A stretch of 64,000 bases of DNA. Origin: Talpa occidentalis. Taxonomy: Eukaryota; Chordata; Mammalia; Eulipotyphla; Talpidae. Position 1 is the stretch's first letter. Each line of letters starts with the position of its first letter. The notes below the pieces were generated by a model. It saw nothing but the letters and a program-made list of their open reading frames with translations, was not told the origin of the DNA and did no database searches. Both the position numbers and the translations under genes were made by a program. The stretch is from assembly GCF_014898055.3 (NCBI RefSeq), contig NW_023602073.1, positions 87,338,678 through 87,402,677 on the forward strand. The letters are read 5' to 3'. Positions 36,391 through 47,640 of this stretch are shown in pieces.

Positions 36391-36680
36391 TTTTTTTTTT
36401 TTTAGAATTATTGCATCTTTTTTTAAAGATTTATTTATTTATTTATACAAGCACTGGGTACAGTCAGAAGAGTGGGAGGGTGAGAGAATTCACCAGAGTC
36501 AGAGCGGGGAGCAGAGCAGGCAGACTGACGAAGTACACTGCTGAGGGGAGCAGCGGGCGGCAGGAGAGGTCTGCGCACCATGTGGGAGCCTCACCCGGAG
36601 GCCGGGGGTCGAACTGGTGCTGCAGAGGCTGCAGGCAGCTTCGCAGCCCAGTGCTCAACCGCTTCGCCACCGGGGAGGCC
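36391..36680 (-). mobile_element. tRNA-derived SINE, A-type, with a composite tail
   Basis: The full-length body lies between perfect 17-bp copies of CTTTTCTTTATCTTTTC (36374-36390 and 36681-36697). On the minus strand the tail is A-rich, then GATGCAATAATTCT, then a second A run. Fourteen unique bases are therefore embedded between two A tracts. Confidence 0.95.
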
Positions 36681-36697
36681 CTTTTCTTTATCTTTTC

Positions 36698-37229
36698 ATT
36701 TTAATTTTTTCATTTCAAATTTTTTCCTTTGTTTTTGCAATCTCTCCATCCAAGATTTAATGATGAGCTAGGCTTAAGTGAAGCTTTAAATTAGAGAAAG
36801 TGTAGCTTTGCCTTTCTCTGATAAAATTCTTTGTCCTTTTACTCTATTCCTTATCAACAATCCTCCTTCTCTCCATGCTTTTCATACGTTATGTGAACAG
36901 AGTCACATATTCAATTCCTTTGTCTGATGCCAGTCATTTTAACTTACCTCAAATTGAAGTTGGTAGTTTTTCTTTTGTTAGGAGTACATGTATTTCAAAT
37001 GTGTTTATGATGGTCAGAAGACCCATATATATCCTGTGGAAAAAAGTTATAGACAACAGATGAGAGAAGAGTTTTTGGGAGCAAAAATTTCTAGCAGCTA
37101 ACAAATAATTCATTGTGGTGGAACCCTTTCAGCCAACAGATGAGGGCAGCCTGGCTTTGTGGTTTAGACAAAGAAAAGAGGTATCAGTCCTCTTCAACTT
37201 GCATAAACCGTTTTATTTATATTCAACTA
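36698..37229. other. unassigned stretch
   Basis: Short frames at 36875 and 37113 have no domain content. I see nothing that can be named. Confidence 0.4.
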
Positions 37230-37240
37230 TATTTCAACTT

Positions 37241-37795
37241 CTTTTCTTTTTTTCTTTTTTCTTTTTTTAAGATTTATTTATTTATACAAGCACTGGGTAC
37301 AGTCAGAAGCACCGGAGGGTAAGAAAATTCACCAGAGCCAGAGCAGGGAACAGAACAGCAGACTGACGAAATACACTGCTGAGGGGAGCAGTGGGCGCAG
37401 CAGGAGAAGTCTGCGCACCGTGTGGGACCCTTGCCGGTGGCCAGGGATTGAACCAGTGCTGCAGAGGCTGCGGGCAGTTTCGCAGCCCAGCGCTCAATTG
37501 CTGCGCCACCAGGGGAGGTCCTTTTCTTTTTTTTAAAGATTTATTTTTTATTTATGCATACAAAACTGGGGTCCAGGCCAGAGGTGTGGGGGGTGACAGG
37601 ATTAACCAGAGATAGTGGGGAGCAGAACAGGCAGATCTAGTGAAATGCCCTGCTGAGGGGAGCTGCGGATGAGACAGGAGAGGTCTGCTGTGCCATGTGG
37701 GTTAGCTCTCTGGCTGGGAATTGAACTCATGCTGCAGTGGCTGGTGACAGCTTGACAGTGCTGAGACTTTAACCCCTGCAGCACCAGGAGGCCCT
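37241..37795 (-). mobile_element. tRNA-derived SINE, B-type, older host of a nested SINE
   Basis: The body occupies 37534-37795 and the distal T-rich tail piece is 37241-37253. TATTTCAACTT flanks the whole compound at 37230-37240 and 37796-37806. The head is worn ('gtgctgagactttaacccct'). Confidence 0.85.
37254..37520 (-). mobile_element. tRNA-derived SINE, A-type, nested in the tail of another SINE
   Basis: The copy has the A-type head and tail ('acagtcagaagc' end). It interrupts the T-rich tail of the neighbouring B-type copy, duplicating CTTTTCTTTTTTT (37241-37253 and 37521-37533). The A copy is therefore the younger of the two. Confidence 0.9.
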
Positions 37796-37806
37796 TATTT
37801 CAACTT

Positions 37807-38849
37807 ATTTTGTAACCTTTTAGAAAATATCATTTTAGAGTCTTTGCACCACACAGCATCTCAGTATGAAATTTATAGTAATTCAAACAGAAACTCCCTC
37901 TGGCTTCACATGATTGAACATTTGATTAAAATTATAGAAACCTAACTACCACTCCTTCCAGCTCCATATGGAACATCTGTTGAAGTAAGCCTTTAGAAGT
38001 CAGACAGAATTGAAATGTCATACTCTAGGGGAAATATATACAAAACAAAGTAAATGATGAACATGAAAGGGAGAGCTTATAAGGTGCAAGTTACGTGTAA
38101 TTCTATTAGTTGCTGGCTTAAAATTGGGGACTTCAGGAAACAGTAAAAAGTGGAGGGCTGTCAATTTATTTACTTGTGTGATTGAACCCAGTACTAGCTA
38201 GTGAAATTTTAGGTGCAGTAAAATTGCAGGGGGCAAAAAGATTAAAAAAGAACTGTAAAAGTAAACTATAATAGTACACTGTAATATTCAATTTTTATGT
38301 TTGCATGAATATTAAATTAGTGAATATGTTTTTGAAAACTAAAATAGTTTTAATAACTATACTAAGGAAAACTTTGATTAATAAATTTTCAGAATTCAGA
38401 ATAAGGCAGTTATTTGATTTAATTAAAAGTTACAGAAATGAGACTTTCAAAGCAAGTATAGAGATAATGGCAAATAGAGATACAGGAAATGTTCTTGCTA
38501 AATGAATCTATAAAAACAAAAGGCATAAGGCAATGGCAATTAGGAGGAAAATAAATATTTTCAAAGAGGTATGTTAAAATACTACTTAGCTAACTAAGCT
38601 ATAATTTTTTTCAAAGTTAAACAGGTGGTACAGAAAACCCATTCAAATTTTAAAATTAATGATTGTTAGTACTTTCATATTTTTATAGAAAAACTAATAT
38701 CATATGAACTAATTCTGGTATTTGTATTTACTAAGAGTGATTATAGATGAGTATACAATAGGTAAAATAGATCAAGTTAATAATTGTTGATCGTGTTTTC
38801 TCACAGCTTAATTAGCCAATACCATCAATATGATAAAGTTTGGTATTAA
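37807..38849. other. unassigned AT-rich stretch
   Basis: No gene or nameable repeat is visible. The small plus frame at 38305-38505 is AT-driven. Confidence 0.4.
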
Positions 38850-39718
38850 GAGAAGTAATCCAGTCAAAAAATGAGCAGAAGAGCTAAAAAGAAACTTCTC
38901 CAAAGAGGAAATGCAAATGGCCAACAGGCATATGAAAAAATGTTCAACATCACTTGTAATCAGGGAAATGCAAATCAAAACCACAATGAGATACCATCTT
39001 ACAACAGTGAGAATGGCACATATTAAAAAAACTAGCAACAACAAATGTTGGCGAGGATGTGGAGAAAAAGGAACTCTCCTGCACTGGTGGTGGGAGTGCA
39101 AACTGGTCCAACCACTATGGAGAGCTGTGTGGAGATTCCTCAACCTGCTAAAGATGGAGCTTCCATATGATCCAGCAATTCCACTCCTAGGTATTTACCC
39201 AAAGGACACCAAAACATTAATTCAAAAGGGCACCTACATCCTTATGTTTATAGCAGCACTATTTACAATAGGTAAGCTATGGAAACAACACAAATGCCCA
39301 AAAATAGATGACTAGATCGAGAAGATGTGGTACATATACACAATGGATTACTCAGCAATCAAAAAAGATAAACACATGCAATTTGCAGCATCATGGATGG
39401 AGCTGGAAGGGATCATGCTCAGTGAAATAAGCCAGAAAGAAAAAGAAAAATACCAGATGGTCTCACTCATAGGAGGTATTTAGAAAACCTAAATAAGGGA
39501 CCAGGAAAAAGACTATAATAAAGAAAAAATCAAAATCAACAAACAGCTATAAACCAGAGATACACTACAGGGGAGGGAGGAGAGAGTAGGATCAAAACAA
39601 GGAGGGATGGAAATTGTATGGGGACTGTAACCAAGATGAAAAAGCATACATTGTGCAAAAATGAAAAATGATGTAAAAATATATATATAAAATAAAAAAA
39701 TAAAGAAAGCAAAAAAAA
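38850..39718 (+). mobile_element. 5'-truncated L1 with intact ORF2 C-terminal Cys motif
   Basis: Plus-strand codons 38911-39315 stay open for 134 residues of the ORF2 C terminus. They contain [18 protein letters not shown], a perfect C-x3-C-x7-H-x4-C motif (residues 46-63 of the frame), then [14 protein letters not shown]. The frame then stops at TAG near 39313, before the usual end. The 3'UTR is the type seen at 3552 and 15236 and closes in A-rich sequence. No endonuclease or reverse transcriptase remains, so it is dead. I could not define the target duplication. Confidence 0.92.
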
Positions 39719-42334
39719 GAATAGTGTTATTTCTTAAAATATCTAGGAGTATTCAATTTTAAATAACCAAAATAATTTAAATAAGGGTCCAGTATATGAT
39801 ATACTATAATATATTTTTGGTGTTGTATATTTAATACAACACATTATATATGAAATTAAAGTTCCTATACTTGCTAATTGAGACAGGAATAAAAAGTCGA
39901 GTGTGGTTTAGCAAAGAGCTATGAAAGGGATAGAAGTCTGGAGAGCTGTGTTTCATGTGGAGTTGCAGTTGTCCCATTTGTTGAAATTCACATGGTTCAT
40001 TAATTTTAGCAAGGGATATGACATGAATAAAGACCTAAGAGGTTATAGAGATGATAACCACTCATTGGTCATTAGAAATGTTTTCATAATTGGTGACATC
40101 AGAAAGACCATATTTCAAATATATGCTTTAATAAACATACTCATACATATTCATGCAGAAATTTACACAGTTGGCTCACAGTACTTTCCAGTTATTTGTG
40201 CAAGGATTAGAATTAATCAGTGTAATTTTTAGAGGGAAATGTGTAATGAGTAAGAAATACAGAACATCTAGCCTCTCACTATAAGATTATTAAAGGAAAA
40301 AAAAAAAACATCGATTCTGTGATAGAAAAATGTTGAAAGTGTAGTTATAGCTAATTGACTGTACTCATATAGCATTCCAGGTGTGTGGGATTTTAGAAAC
40401 AAAGCTACCCAGGGGCTCAGCTCTTTAAAATCTTGCATAACAGAAATGGAAAAGTATAATAAAATTAAAAAATACAGTATATATGAGTGCGTGTTTTGAA
40501 TTCTTAGTGACGCTGCAAATTTTGCATAGAACATTTCCTCTGAAAAGTAAATTGTGGAGTTATTAGGAATTAAATGTAATAAGCAATTATCATAAATATA
40601 TCCCATTAATTTTAGTTAAATTGTAATTCACTTAGAATTTATAGCTCTTTGTTATAAAGTTAGACTTTATTTCTATAAAATAGAAAGCAGATAAAATCTG
40701 ATCTGGAAGATTTAAAGCAGTTATTAACTTTGGCTTGGTGGATTCTATAGTGAAGTCAATGAGCCAGAAAATTTATGTGGTGTTAGAGCAGGTTCTAAAA
40801 TGAAATTTGAAGACTTAACTCCAAATGCAGTTCTTTAATATGTATATAACAAACAAAATAAAAGTTGACAACTTTGTCATTTGCCTGTTATTTGCCAGCA
40901 CTAAACTTATATTTTGAGTATGACAATATTGGTAATTACTTTAGTGCAAAAATAACTCACTATCATTAACTTATTGCAAGAAAGAAAATCTAATAATACT
41001 TTCTTATATGAAATTTTATATGATTGTAATTATGTGTTCTTTCCTCAATTCAGGGCTTTGGGAGAATATGCAACTCAATGCAGTCCACAGTGTCTACATT
41101 TTATATACTGAAGAGTTAGCATCATGAGACATTTTAGTGGAGGCAAATGAGAACCAAGTTTGTACACGCCTCTTAATATAGCAATGCTGACAGATTAGGA
41201 GAACATTCACCTCTATTGCTCATTATTTGTTTTTTCATGACTAGACTGAACAGAGAAAACCATGTTGGTGGTACCCAAGAAATTCAAATCAGTAAGAGTC
41301 ATTCTGTGGATGGGTTACTACTATTGCATACAATATAAGACTTTTTCTTTTCTCATTTTTGACTTTGAAATTTCTCAGTTGGATAATTTTTAGTGAACAC
41401 TCACTTTTTACATGTCTTTCTAAATTCAATCTTCCTGTAAAAACAAATCCATGTTTGGATTTTATAATCTTTCCATTGACAAAATCTTGAGTGTTAACAC
41501 ATAATTTGGGTGATTGAATATATAGTACTTTTATAGATGTGATAAACTCATGTTTGTGTACCATTTTTGTTACCAGTTCCTATCAGCATCATCTAGCCTA
41601 TTTTAATGATCTTAAAATATTCCAGGTTTTTGTTTTTCCCCCTGTGGCTGCTCAGATTTTTCCTGCATGCCCACTAGGCTGTCCTCTTTATCATTTGCTG
41701 TTATTAGCGGTAGTACACAATGTACACTGTATGCATTCTTTCATGGGAAATATACCAGCTTCAGCTATTTTTTTCCTGACACAGGAAGTCACTTCAGCTA
41801 TTTTTCAAGGAGTTTGGGTTCCTTTTAGTTGATAATAGCATTAAATGTCAAAATGTGGGTGTTAAACACCACATTTGATTGCATCACAGGAATCCTAGAG
41901 GTAGGCAAATGGTTCTGTTTGATGTTTATGGTTTATGTGAAATTTTTGATTTTGTGGATATTCAATCATCTTTCCAATTAAAAAAATAGGTTCTTAATAA
42001 ACACAAACTCTAAAAAGGGATTATACAAATTTGATTTCATAAACAAAAGTACAATATATTATGCAGGAAATTAACAGAATAAAAATTAGATGACATGTAC
42101 AAATCTAGAGGTAAGGAGCTAAATAGAAGAATAAGTAATTGCTGGTGTTTCATAGAAAACAAAATTTTTATGATAGAATCATTTAATTTTTTGTGTATTG
42201 GGAAAGAAGAGTTCAGACCTCCAAGCTTTCCTTTAGAAATCAAATAGTTTGGAACAATCCTCCATTTTCTATTCCGATAACTTTGTAAGTTTTATGTATA
42301 GTCTCTGGATACTTAACAGATTTGTGAGTCTTAG
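39719..42334. other. unassigned stretch with a perfect small hairpin
   Basis: No gene is supported. GTGTTGTAT at 39820-39828 and ATACAACAC at 39834-39842 form a perfect 9-bp stem with a 5-base loop. Frames at 39921-40232 and 41539-41832 lack recognisable domains. Confidence 0.4.
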
Positions 42335-42580
42335 TGACTGGGAGCGCTAGCTCTGAAGTCAATTCTAAACTGATTCATCATGTGTGAACAGAAGCAAGAT
42401 ATTTAAAGTCTCTAAACTTCAGTTTCTCCATCTTTAAAACAAGGATACTAATAACAATCTCATGATATTTTAAATATAAATAGAACATAAAAAGCATCTG
42501 ACATTTTAAATATAAATAGAACATAAAAAGCATTTGACATATGTTGAAAGAATGAATGATCGATAATGTGTTACATTTTG
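42335..42580 (+). mobile_element. MIR SINE fossil with internal tandem duplication
   Basis: 'agctctgaagtcaattcta', 'ctctaaacttcagtttctcc' and 'atctttaaaacaaggatact' follow MIR. The 3' part then contains a duplicated 36-bp unit and ends 'gaatgaatgat'. Confidence 0.75.
42467..42538 (+). repeat. two-copy 36-bp tandem duplication
   Basis: ATTTTAAATATAAATAGAAC... (42467-42502) is repeated immediately at 42503-42538 with a single C/T difference. Confidence 0.95.
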
Positions 42581-42884
42581 TATTTGCTGTATAAGGGACC
42601 AGCATACTGCCTGGAACCTAATAATGCTGATTTAATGATAGTTTTTTTTTATTAATACAATCCAAATTATTTTTTATTTCAAGAAACATTTTGATGGCAT
42701 TTTTACCCTAGCAAAATTCTTTGAACGATTGAAAGCTTTGCATTATGGACATGAAAAATTCTATTAAGTGTTCATTAATAGAGCTAAACAAAAATCCTTT
42801 GGGTAAGAAGTGATTGTGACTAACAGGAAAGAACTAGTTTTGGAGCAAATTCGCAAATTATGAATTAGTTAAATTATGAAAGCT

Positions 42885-42985
42885 TTCTGAGATTTAGTTT
42901 ACTGGAAAATGCCATAACAATGGGGATAATAGTACCTATCATTAGCATTGTAGTATGGATTAAATGAATAGTTCTTATTGTATAT
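42885..42985 (+). mobile_element. MIR SINE fragment
   Basis: 'gagatttagtttactgg', 'aatggggataatagtaccta' and 'gtatggattaaatgaat' match the 3' half of MIR. Confidence 0.7.
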
Positions 42986-43394
42986 CAATAACTATTGCTA
43001 TTTTTTGAAGAATGACCACCTCTCAATTATTAAAACTTTCTAGAAAATACAACACTCTCCAACCCCAAATGCTAAGGAACCTGTTTCATGTTTGTTTGTT
43101 GTGATTATTTTGTTTAATGTCAACTGCTTTGAAGTGAAATTGATTCCATCCTGGTTTGTGTGCTACCAGCTTTATTTTATTTAAGAAATAAAATTTACAT
43201 ACCTTAGACATTAGGTTGCATTAATGCCTGTCTGTAAGACAAGTAAGGTATTATTACAATTTAGGAGTGAAGGAACTCAAATGATTATAGCACACACAAA
43301 AAAAGAGGCTGACCATCTTGTATAAAGATGATGTTTAGGAACTTCTATTACTGCCATCCATCATTTTTGGAAGAGCCCACATAAAGATCATGTT
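42986..43394. other. unassigned stretch
   Basis: No gene or nameable repeat is visible. Confidence 0.4.
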
Positions 43395-43405
43395 AAGAAT
43401 AACAG

Positions 43406-43673
43406 AGTAGGGCCTCCCCTGGTGGCGCAGTGGTTGAGCGCGGGACTGCCAAGCTGCTGGCAGCCTCTGCAGCGCCGGTTTGATCCCCCGCCACCGGCGA
43501 GGGTCCCACATGGAACCACAGACCTCTCCTGCTGCGCCCACTGCTCCCCTCAGCAGTGTATTTCATCAGTCTGCCTGTCCTGTTCCCCGCTCTGGCTCTG
43601 GTGAATTCTCTCACCCTCTAGCGCTTCTGACTGTACCCAGTGCTTATATAAATAAATAAATAAATATTAAAAA
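43406..43673 (+). mobile_element. tRNA-derived SINE, A-type, full length
   Basis: It begins GGGCCTCCCCTGGTGGCGCAG and ends AAATAAATAAATAAATATT. AAGAATAACAG flanks it at 43395-43405 and 43674-43684. Confidence 0.95.
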
Positions 43674-43684
43674 AAGAATAACAG

Positions 43685-44703
43685 TAAAATTTGTATGACT
43701 TGAAAGGGAATCTAGTAGGACTCCCTCTATTTATAAACAATGAAACAAGATCAAAGGTTTATATCATATCTGGAATCCTGTGGTAAATTTTGTGGAACAA
43801 TTCACTTTCAATTTTGTGGAACTTTTGCTTTGCTGTATTATGGATCTGTTGACAAAATTGAACCCTTTCTTCAAAACAAGTGTGTGCTGAGGGGGAAAAT
43901 ATTAGGGAAAAAATAAGGGAAGATAATGGCAATAAAATGTATATCTTATAAAAAGCATTCACCCTCCCCTCAATTTATCTCATTGATTACCTTCAACTAA
44001 CTCAACTAAATAGGACTTAAAGAGAAAGAAGAAAAAGGCTTATTTATTCTTAAAAAAAAAAATTGTCAGCAGGGTGTGATATGGCACCAAATTACTTCTG
44101 GAAAATGAGGATCTGAGAACACCTAAGCATAAAAACAGTTTTGCAATTTTACTATTGGGAATATTTCCCAAGTACTGGGTTCATACAGTCCTTATGTTTT
44201 GGCCTCAAGCTGATGATTAGCTAACAGGAGAAAATTAATTTCTGCTTGGAATAGTTTTGCACAGTTAGGAGCATAATAGGTTCTGTAACTTCCCTTAAGC
44301 TTAAACATTACTCACTGAGAGATACAGACTGTCAGGCCAGATATATCACTGGTTTTTCTAAATTTATTAGCTCCTTTTTTTTATGGTAATTATCATTGGT
44401 TGGCCATTAGCATAGATGATGTACACATAAGGGTTCAAACTACTCTAGGGTGACATAGTTTCAGTGCCCTTCTATGCATGGGAGGTAAAAGTTAAATGAA
44501 AAATCCAAGAATATAATGGACTATAGAACTCCATGACCTTTATTAAAGGGCTTGAAACTTTTATTAGAACCACTTTATGTGCAATATAAATAAAATAAAA
44601 GAAAGATAAAGATGTATAAAATTGATTAAAATAATAGTAGAAATGGAAGGGAAGATATTAGAAGAAAAATTGTAGCTAAGATGGAATGATACACATTTTT
44701 TAA
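43685..44703. other. unassigned stretch
   Basis: No gene is visible. A small direct repeat AATTTTGTGGAAC occurs twice near 43784 and 43813. Nothing else is nameable. Confidence 0.4.
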
Positions 44704-44725
44704 AGAGATACAATAAACAGGGCCT

Positions 44726-44996
44726 GGGCCTCCCCTGGTGGCTCAGCGGTTGAGCGCTGGGCTGCGAAGCTGCCCGCAGCCTCTGCAGCGCCAGTTTGAT
44801 CCCCAGCCACCCGCGAGGGTCCCACATGGCATGACAGATCTCTCCTGACATGCCCGCTGCTCCCCTCAGCAGCGTATTTCGTCAGTCTGCCTGTTCTGTT
44901 CCCTGCTCTGGCTCTGGTGAATTCTCTCACACTCCCGCACTTCTGACTGTACCCAGTGCTTGTATAAATAAATAAATAAATCTTAAAAAAAAAAAA
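44726..44996 (+). mobile_element. tRNA-derived SINE, A-type, inserted at the head of a B-type SINE
   Basis: The full-length copy lies between perfect 16-bp duplications ACAATAAACAGGGCCT (44710-44725 and 44997-45012). The last bases of that duplication are the first bases of the B-type SINE that follows. It therefore landed at the 5' boundary of an existing SINE. Confidence 0.95.
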
Positions 44997-45006
44997 ACAA
45001 TAAACA

Positions 45007-45276
45007 GGGCCTCCCTGATGATGCAAGGGGTTAAGAAGCAACCTACGAAGATATACACAGCCACTGCAACACGAGTTCCATCCCCTGCCAGGGAGGTGAC
45101 CCATATGGCACAGCAGACCGCTCCTGACTTGCCCGCTGTTTCCCTCAGCAGTGTATTTCAGTCACTCTGCCTGTTCTGTTCCCCACTCTGTCTCTGGTGA
45201 ATCCTCTCAACCCCTGCACCTCTGGCCTGTACCCCAGTTCTTGTGTGCATATATAAAATAAATCTTTAAAAGAGAG
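45007..45276 (+). mobile_element. tRNA-derived SINE, B-type, older member of a nested pair
   Basis: The head GGGCCTCCCTGATGATGCAA and the B-type tail are present. AGAGATACAATAAACAG at 44704-44720 and 45277-45293 flanks the whole compound and is the target duplication of this first insertion. Confidence 0.95.
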
Positions 45277-45384
45277 AGAGATACAATAAACAGGATTTAC
45301 TGTAAAATGTATGAATCCTATGCCTCTAAATAACATACAATTTTGTAAGCCAATCTTACCTCAATAGAGGAAAAAAAAAGGATT

Positions 45385-45520
45385 TACTACTCCATTTAAC
45401 AGATACACAAACTGAGGCTTGTAGATGATAAGAGTCTTGCCCAAAGTCACACAGATACAACATGGCAAAGCCAGAACTTGAGCCTACTATGTGATTCCCA
45501 AGCCTAGGCTCTAATTCTTC
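45385..45520 (-). mobile_element. MIR SINE fossil
   Basis: 'ccatttaacagatacacaaa', 'ctgaggcttgtaga', 'cttgcccaaagtcacacaga' and 'agccagaacttgagcc' reproduce the reverse of the MIR core very clearly. Confidence 0.92.
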
Positions 45521-45889
45521 CTTCAACATGCATTTCTATTAACTAATATTAATACTATAGTTAAAATAAAACTCAAAGGTGGTAGGCAATATTTGTAGTT
45601 AAAAGACATTTCATAAGTAGTATGTGCCAGATAATATGCAAGACACTGAGAATACTAATCTATGGTCTTGAGAGATAGAAGAGAAAGATGATTATATTTT
45701 GAGGCAAATGAGTTGTGCAAAAACTAAAAAGCCCAATATGCCTTGGAGGCACAGAGGATAGTTTCTATCATTGTCTACTGTATTTTTGGAGCATGATTCC
45801 CAAGTTGATTCTTCAGTGGTGAATCAATGAGCTCAGTGCATCCAGTGGCAGGCTGTAGGAGGAGAGAACATCTGTAAGACTTGGGTGCA
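45521..45889. other. unassigned stretch
   Basis: No gene is visible. Parts may be L2- or MIR-derived ('gtatgtgccagataatatgc') but are too short to call. Confidence 0.35.
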
Positions 45890-46140
45890 ATCAGGGAAGA
45901 GAAAGGAAGCATGGATATGGACAAGGAGAGGTAATAGTCCAAAAAGGGTCTTATTTGCTGTACTAGAAAATTAGTTTTCCTTAGACAATAGTAAGCATTT
46001 GAAGTATTTTAAGTTGGAAACATGATTTTTTTTTTTTTTGAATGCTGCCTCTGTGATGCTTTAAATGGATTTGAAGGTAGAAATAGGACAATCCACCACA
46101 TTCTAGGCAAGGCAATGTGATAACAGCACAGATCTGGTTT
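45890..46140 (-). mobile_element. L2 LINE fragment
   Basis: 'gggtcttatttgctgtacta', 'aagcatttgaagtattttaa', 'ggaaacatgatt' and 'gctgcctctgtgatg' run in the order of the reverse L2 consensus. A T13 run interrupts it. Confidence 0.5.
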
Positions 46141-46964
46141 CCCTTCTCTGCTACTGCTCACTCTTAAGTATTGGTATTCCTGGTAGAATGGAGGAAGGCA
46201 AGATGGAGATGGATTCTAATAAATTTGACAGAGAATAGGTAAAGAGAAAGAATAATCAAAAGGGTAATGTAGAGTTGAAGATGGTGTTTTGTTTCCAATT
46301 AAAATATGGAAAAATCTCATGTTTCCATGATGCGGATAAAAAGTCACCAACTACAGCAAAGTTGGATATAAGGAACTGTGATCTATGCCCTGTCATTATA
46401 AATACCTGTCTTATTTCCCATCGCCTCTCTGGACAAAGGAACTAAGAAGTTTCCTAAGGCATAGCAGTACACATGTCTTAACTCTGTCACTTGAACGTAT
46501 GTGTTGAACGTATAAGGAAGAATAGAATGAACCAAATCTTTCAGTCTCAATAATGCTGATAAGGAGGAGCAAAAAAGAAACCAGAGATACATAAAGACAA
46601 AGAGGTCAAAACTGACTTAAATTTAAAAAGGAAACTACTTAACAATGAAATCCCAGAGTGGTTCCTAATCCTTCCTGCTAAGGGTGACATCTGTTTCTCA
46701 TGAGATGAATTAATTCTAATGCACAGAACTGAAGATGCAGAAATCATTCTTATCCCTTAAATAGGCTCTGGGAGGGTGGGGAGAGTGGGCACCGATGACG
46801 CAGGTTTGGCTGGGAATTCAAGCATAGGGAATACTAATTAAAGGGGGATAACTGCTATAATCAGAAAGTTTTTCTTTTAGTCTATTTTGCATATTTCTTA
46901 TTTTATCTGCTGAATTGGCATAATTCTGCTTTTTGTTTCTCTTCTTTACTCTGGAAGCCTCATC
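46141..46964. other. unassigned stretch
   Basis: Minus frames at 46383-46592 and 46547-46747 have no known domains. Nothing is nameable. Confidence 0.4.
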
Positions 46965-47245
46965 TAGTAAAATTCCTAGAATCTTCCTACTCCTTTTTTA
47001 ATAGTTCTTTCAAATGGGGTCTCTTATAAATCTACCCTTAACTTCCCAACATATGCCATTTCCTCCTTTTAATTACAGATTTGCAACACCTTATGCTAAC
47101 TAGTCAATTAGTAGTTCTTTCTCTTGCACTAGTCTGTGAACATTACATGAGAAGGGATCATAGCTATCTGTGTCCCACATGTGTGCTGGAAAGTGTTCTA
47201 AACTTAATATGTATCTTGAAGTGAATGAATGAATAAATGAAAAGC
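46965..47245 (+). mobile_element. L2 LINE 3' end
   Basis: 'gtctgtgaacattacatgag', 'gggatcatagctatctgtgt', 'gtgtgctggaaagtg' and the closing 'gaatgaatgaataaatg' match the end of L2. Confidence 0.7.
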
Positions 47246-47325
47246 TGCTCATGGGAACACTTTTTCTGCTTCTCTGAACAGAAATATGTAATAATGGAAT
47301 CCCAGGGAGTTTCACACATAAAAAA

Positions 47326-47425
47326 TTATAATATATTTAATATATTTTAATATAACATAATTCAATATATTATTATAGATTATAGATTATATATAATACA
47401 TAATAATTTAATATGATATACTCTA
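47326..47425. repeat. AT-rich island
   Basis: About 100 bp is almost entirely A and T, with many TATAATATATT-like motifs and short palindromes. It has the character of an easily melted or matrix-attachment-like tract. Confidence 0.7.
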
Positions 47426-47439
47426 GATCCAAATACAAC

Positions 47440-47640
47440 TTTGGTAACAGCTAATATTTATTGAACCAGGAAGTATATTTATCACTTAAGGACATTACAT
47501 ATTGAACTTAACAAGCCTATTGGTTTGTGATGCTTTAACTCCATCTTATAGATGAGAAAACTAAGACTAGAGAGATTAAGTAGCCCAAGATTTTCCTATT
47601 TCCCAAGTAATAAGTGACAGAGTTAAGACAAATGACACAA
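47440..47640 (-). mobile_element. MIR SINE fossil
   Basis: 'agctaatatttattgaacc', 'ccatcttatagatgagaaaa', 'ctagagagattaagtagccc' and 'agtgacagagttaagac' follow the reversed MIR consensus. Confidence 0.88.

Noticed and set aside
33587..42538. Short direct repeats as a CRISPR-like array
   Set aside because: Each is a two-copy tandem duplication without spacers in a mammalian genome.
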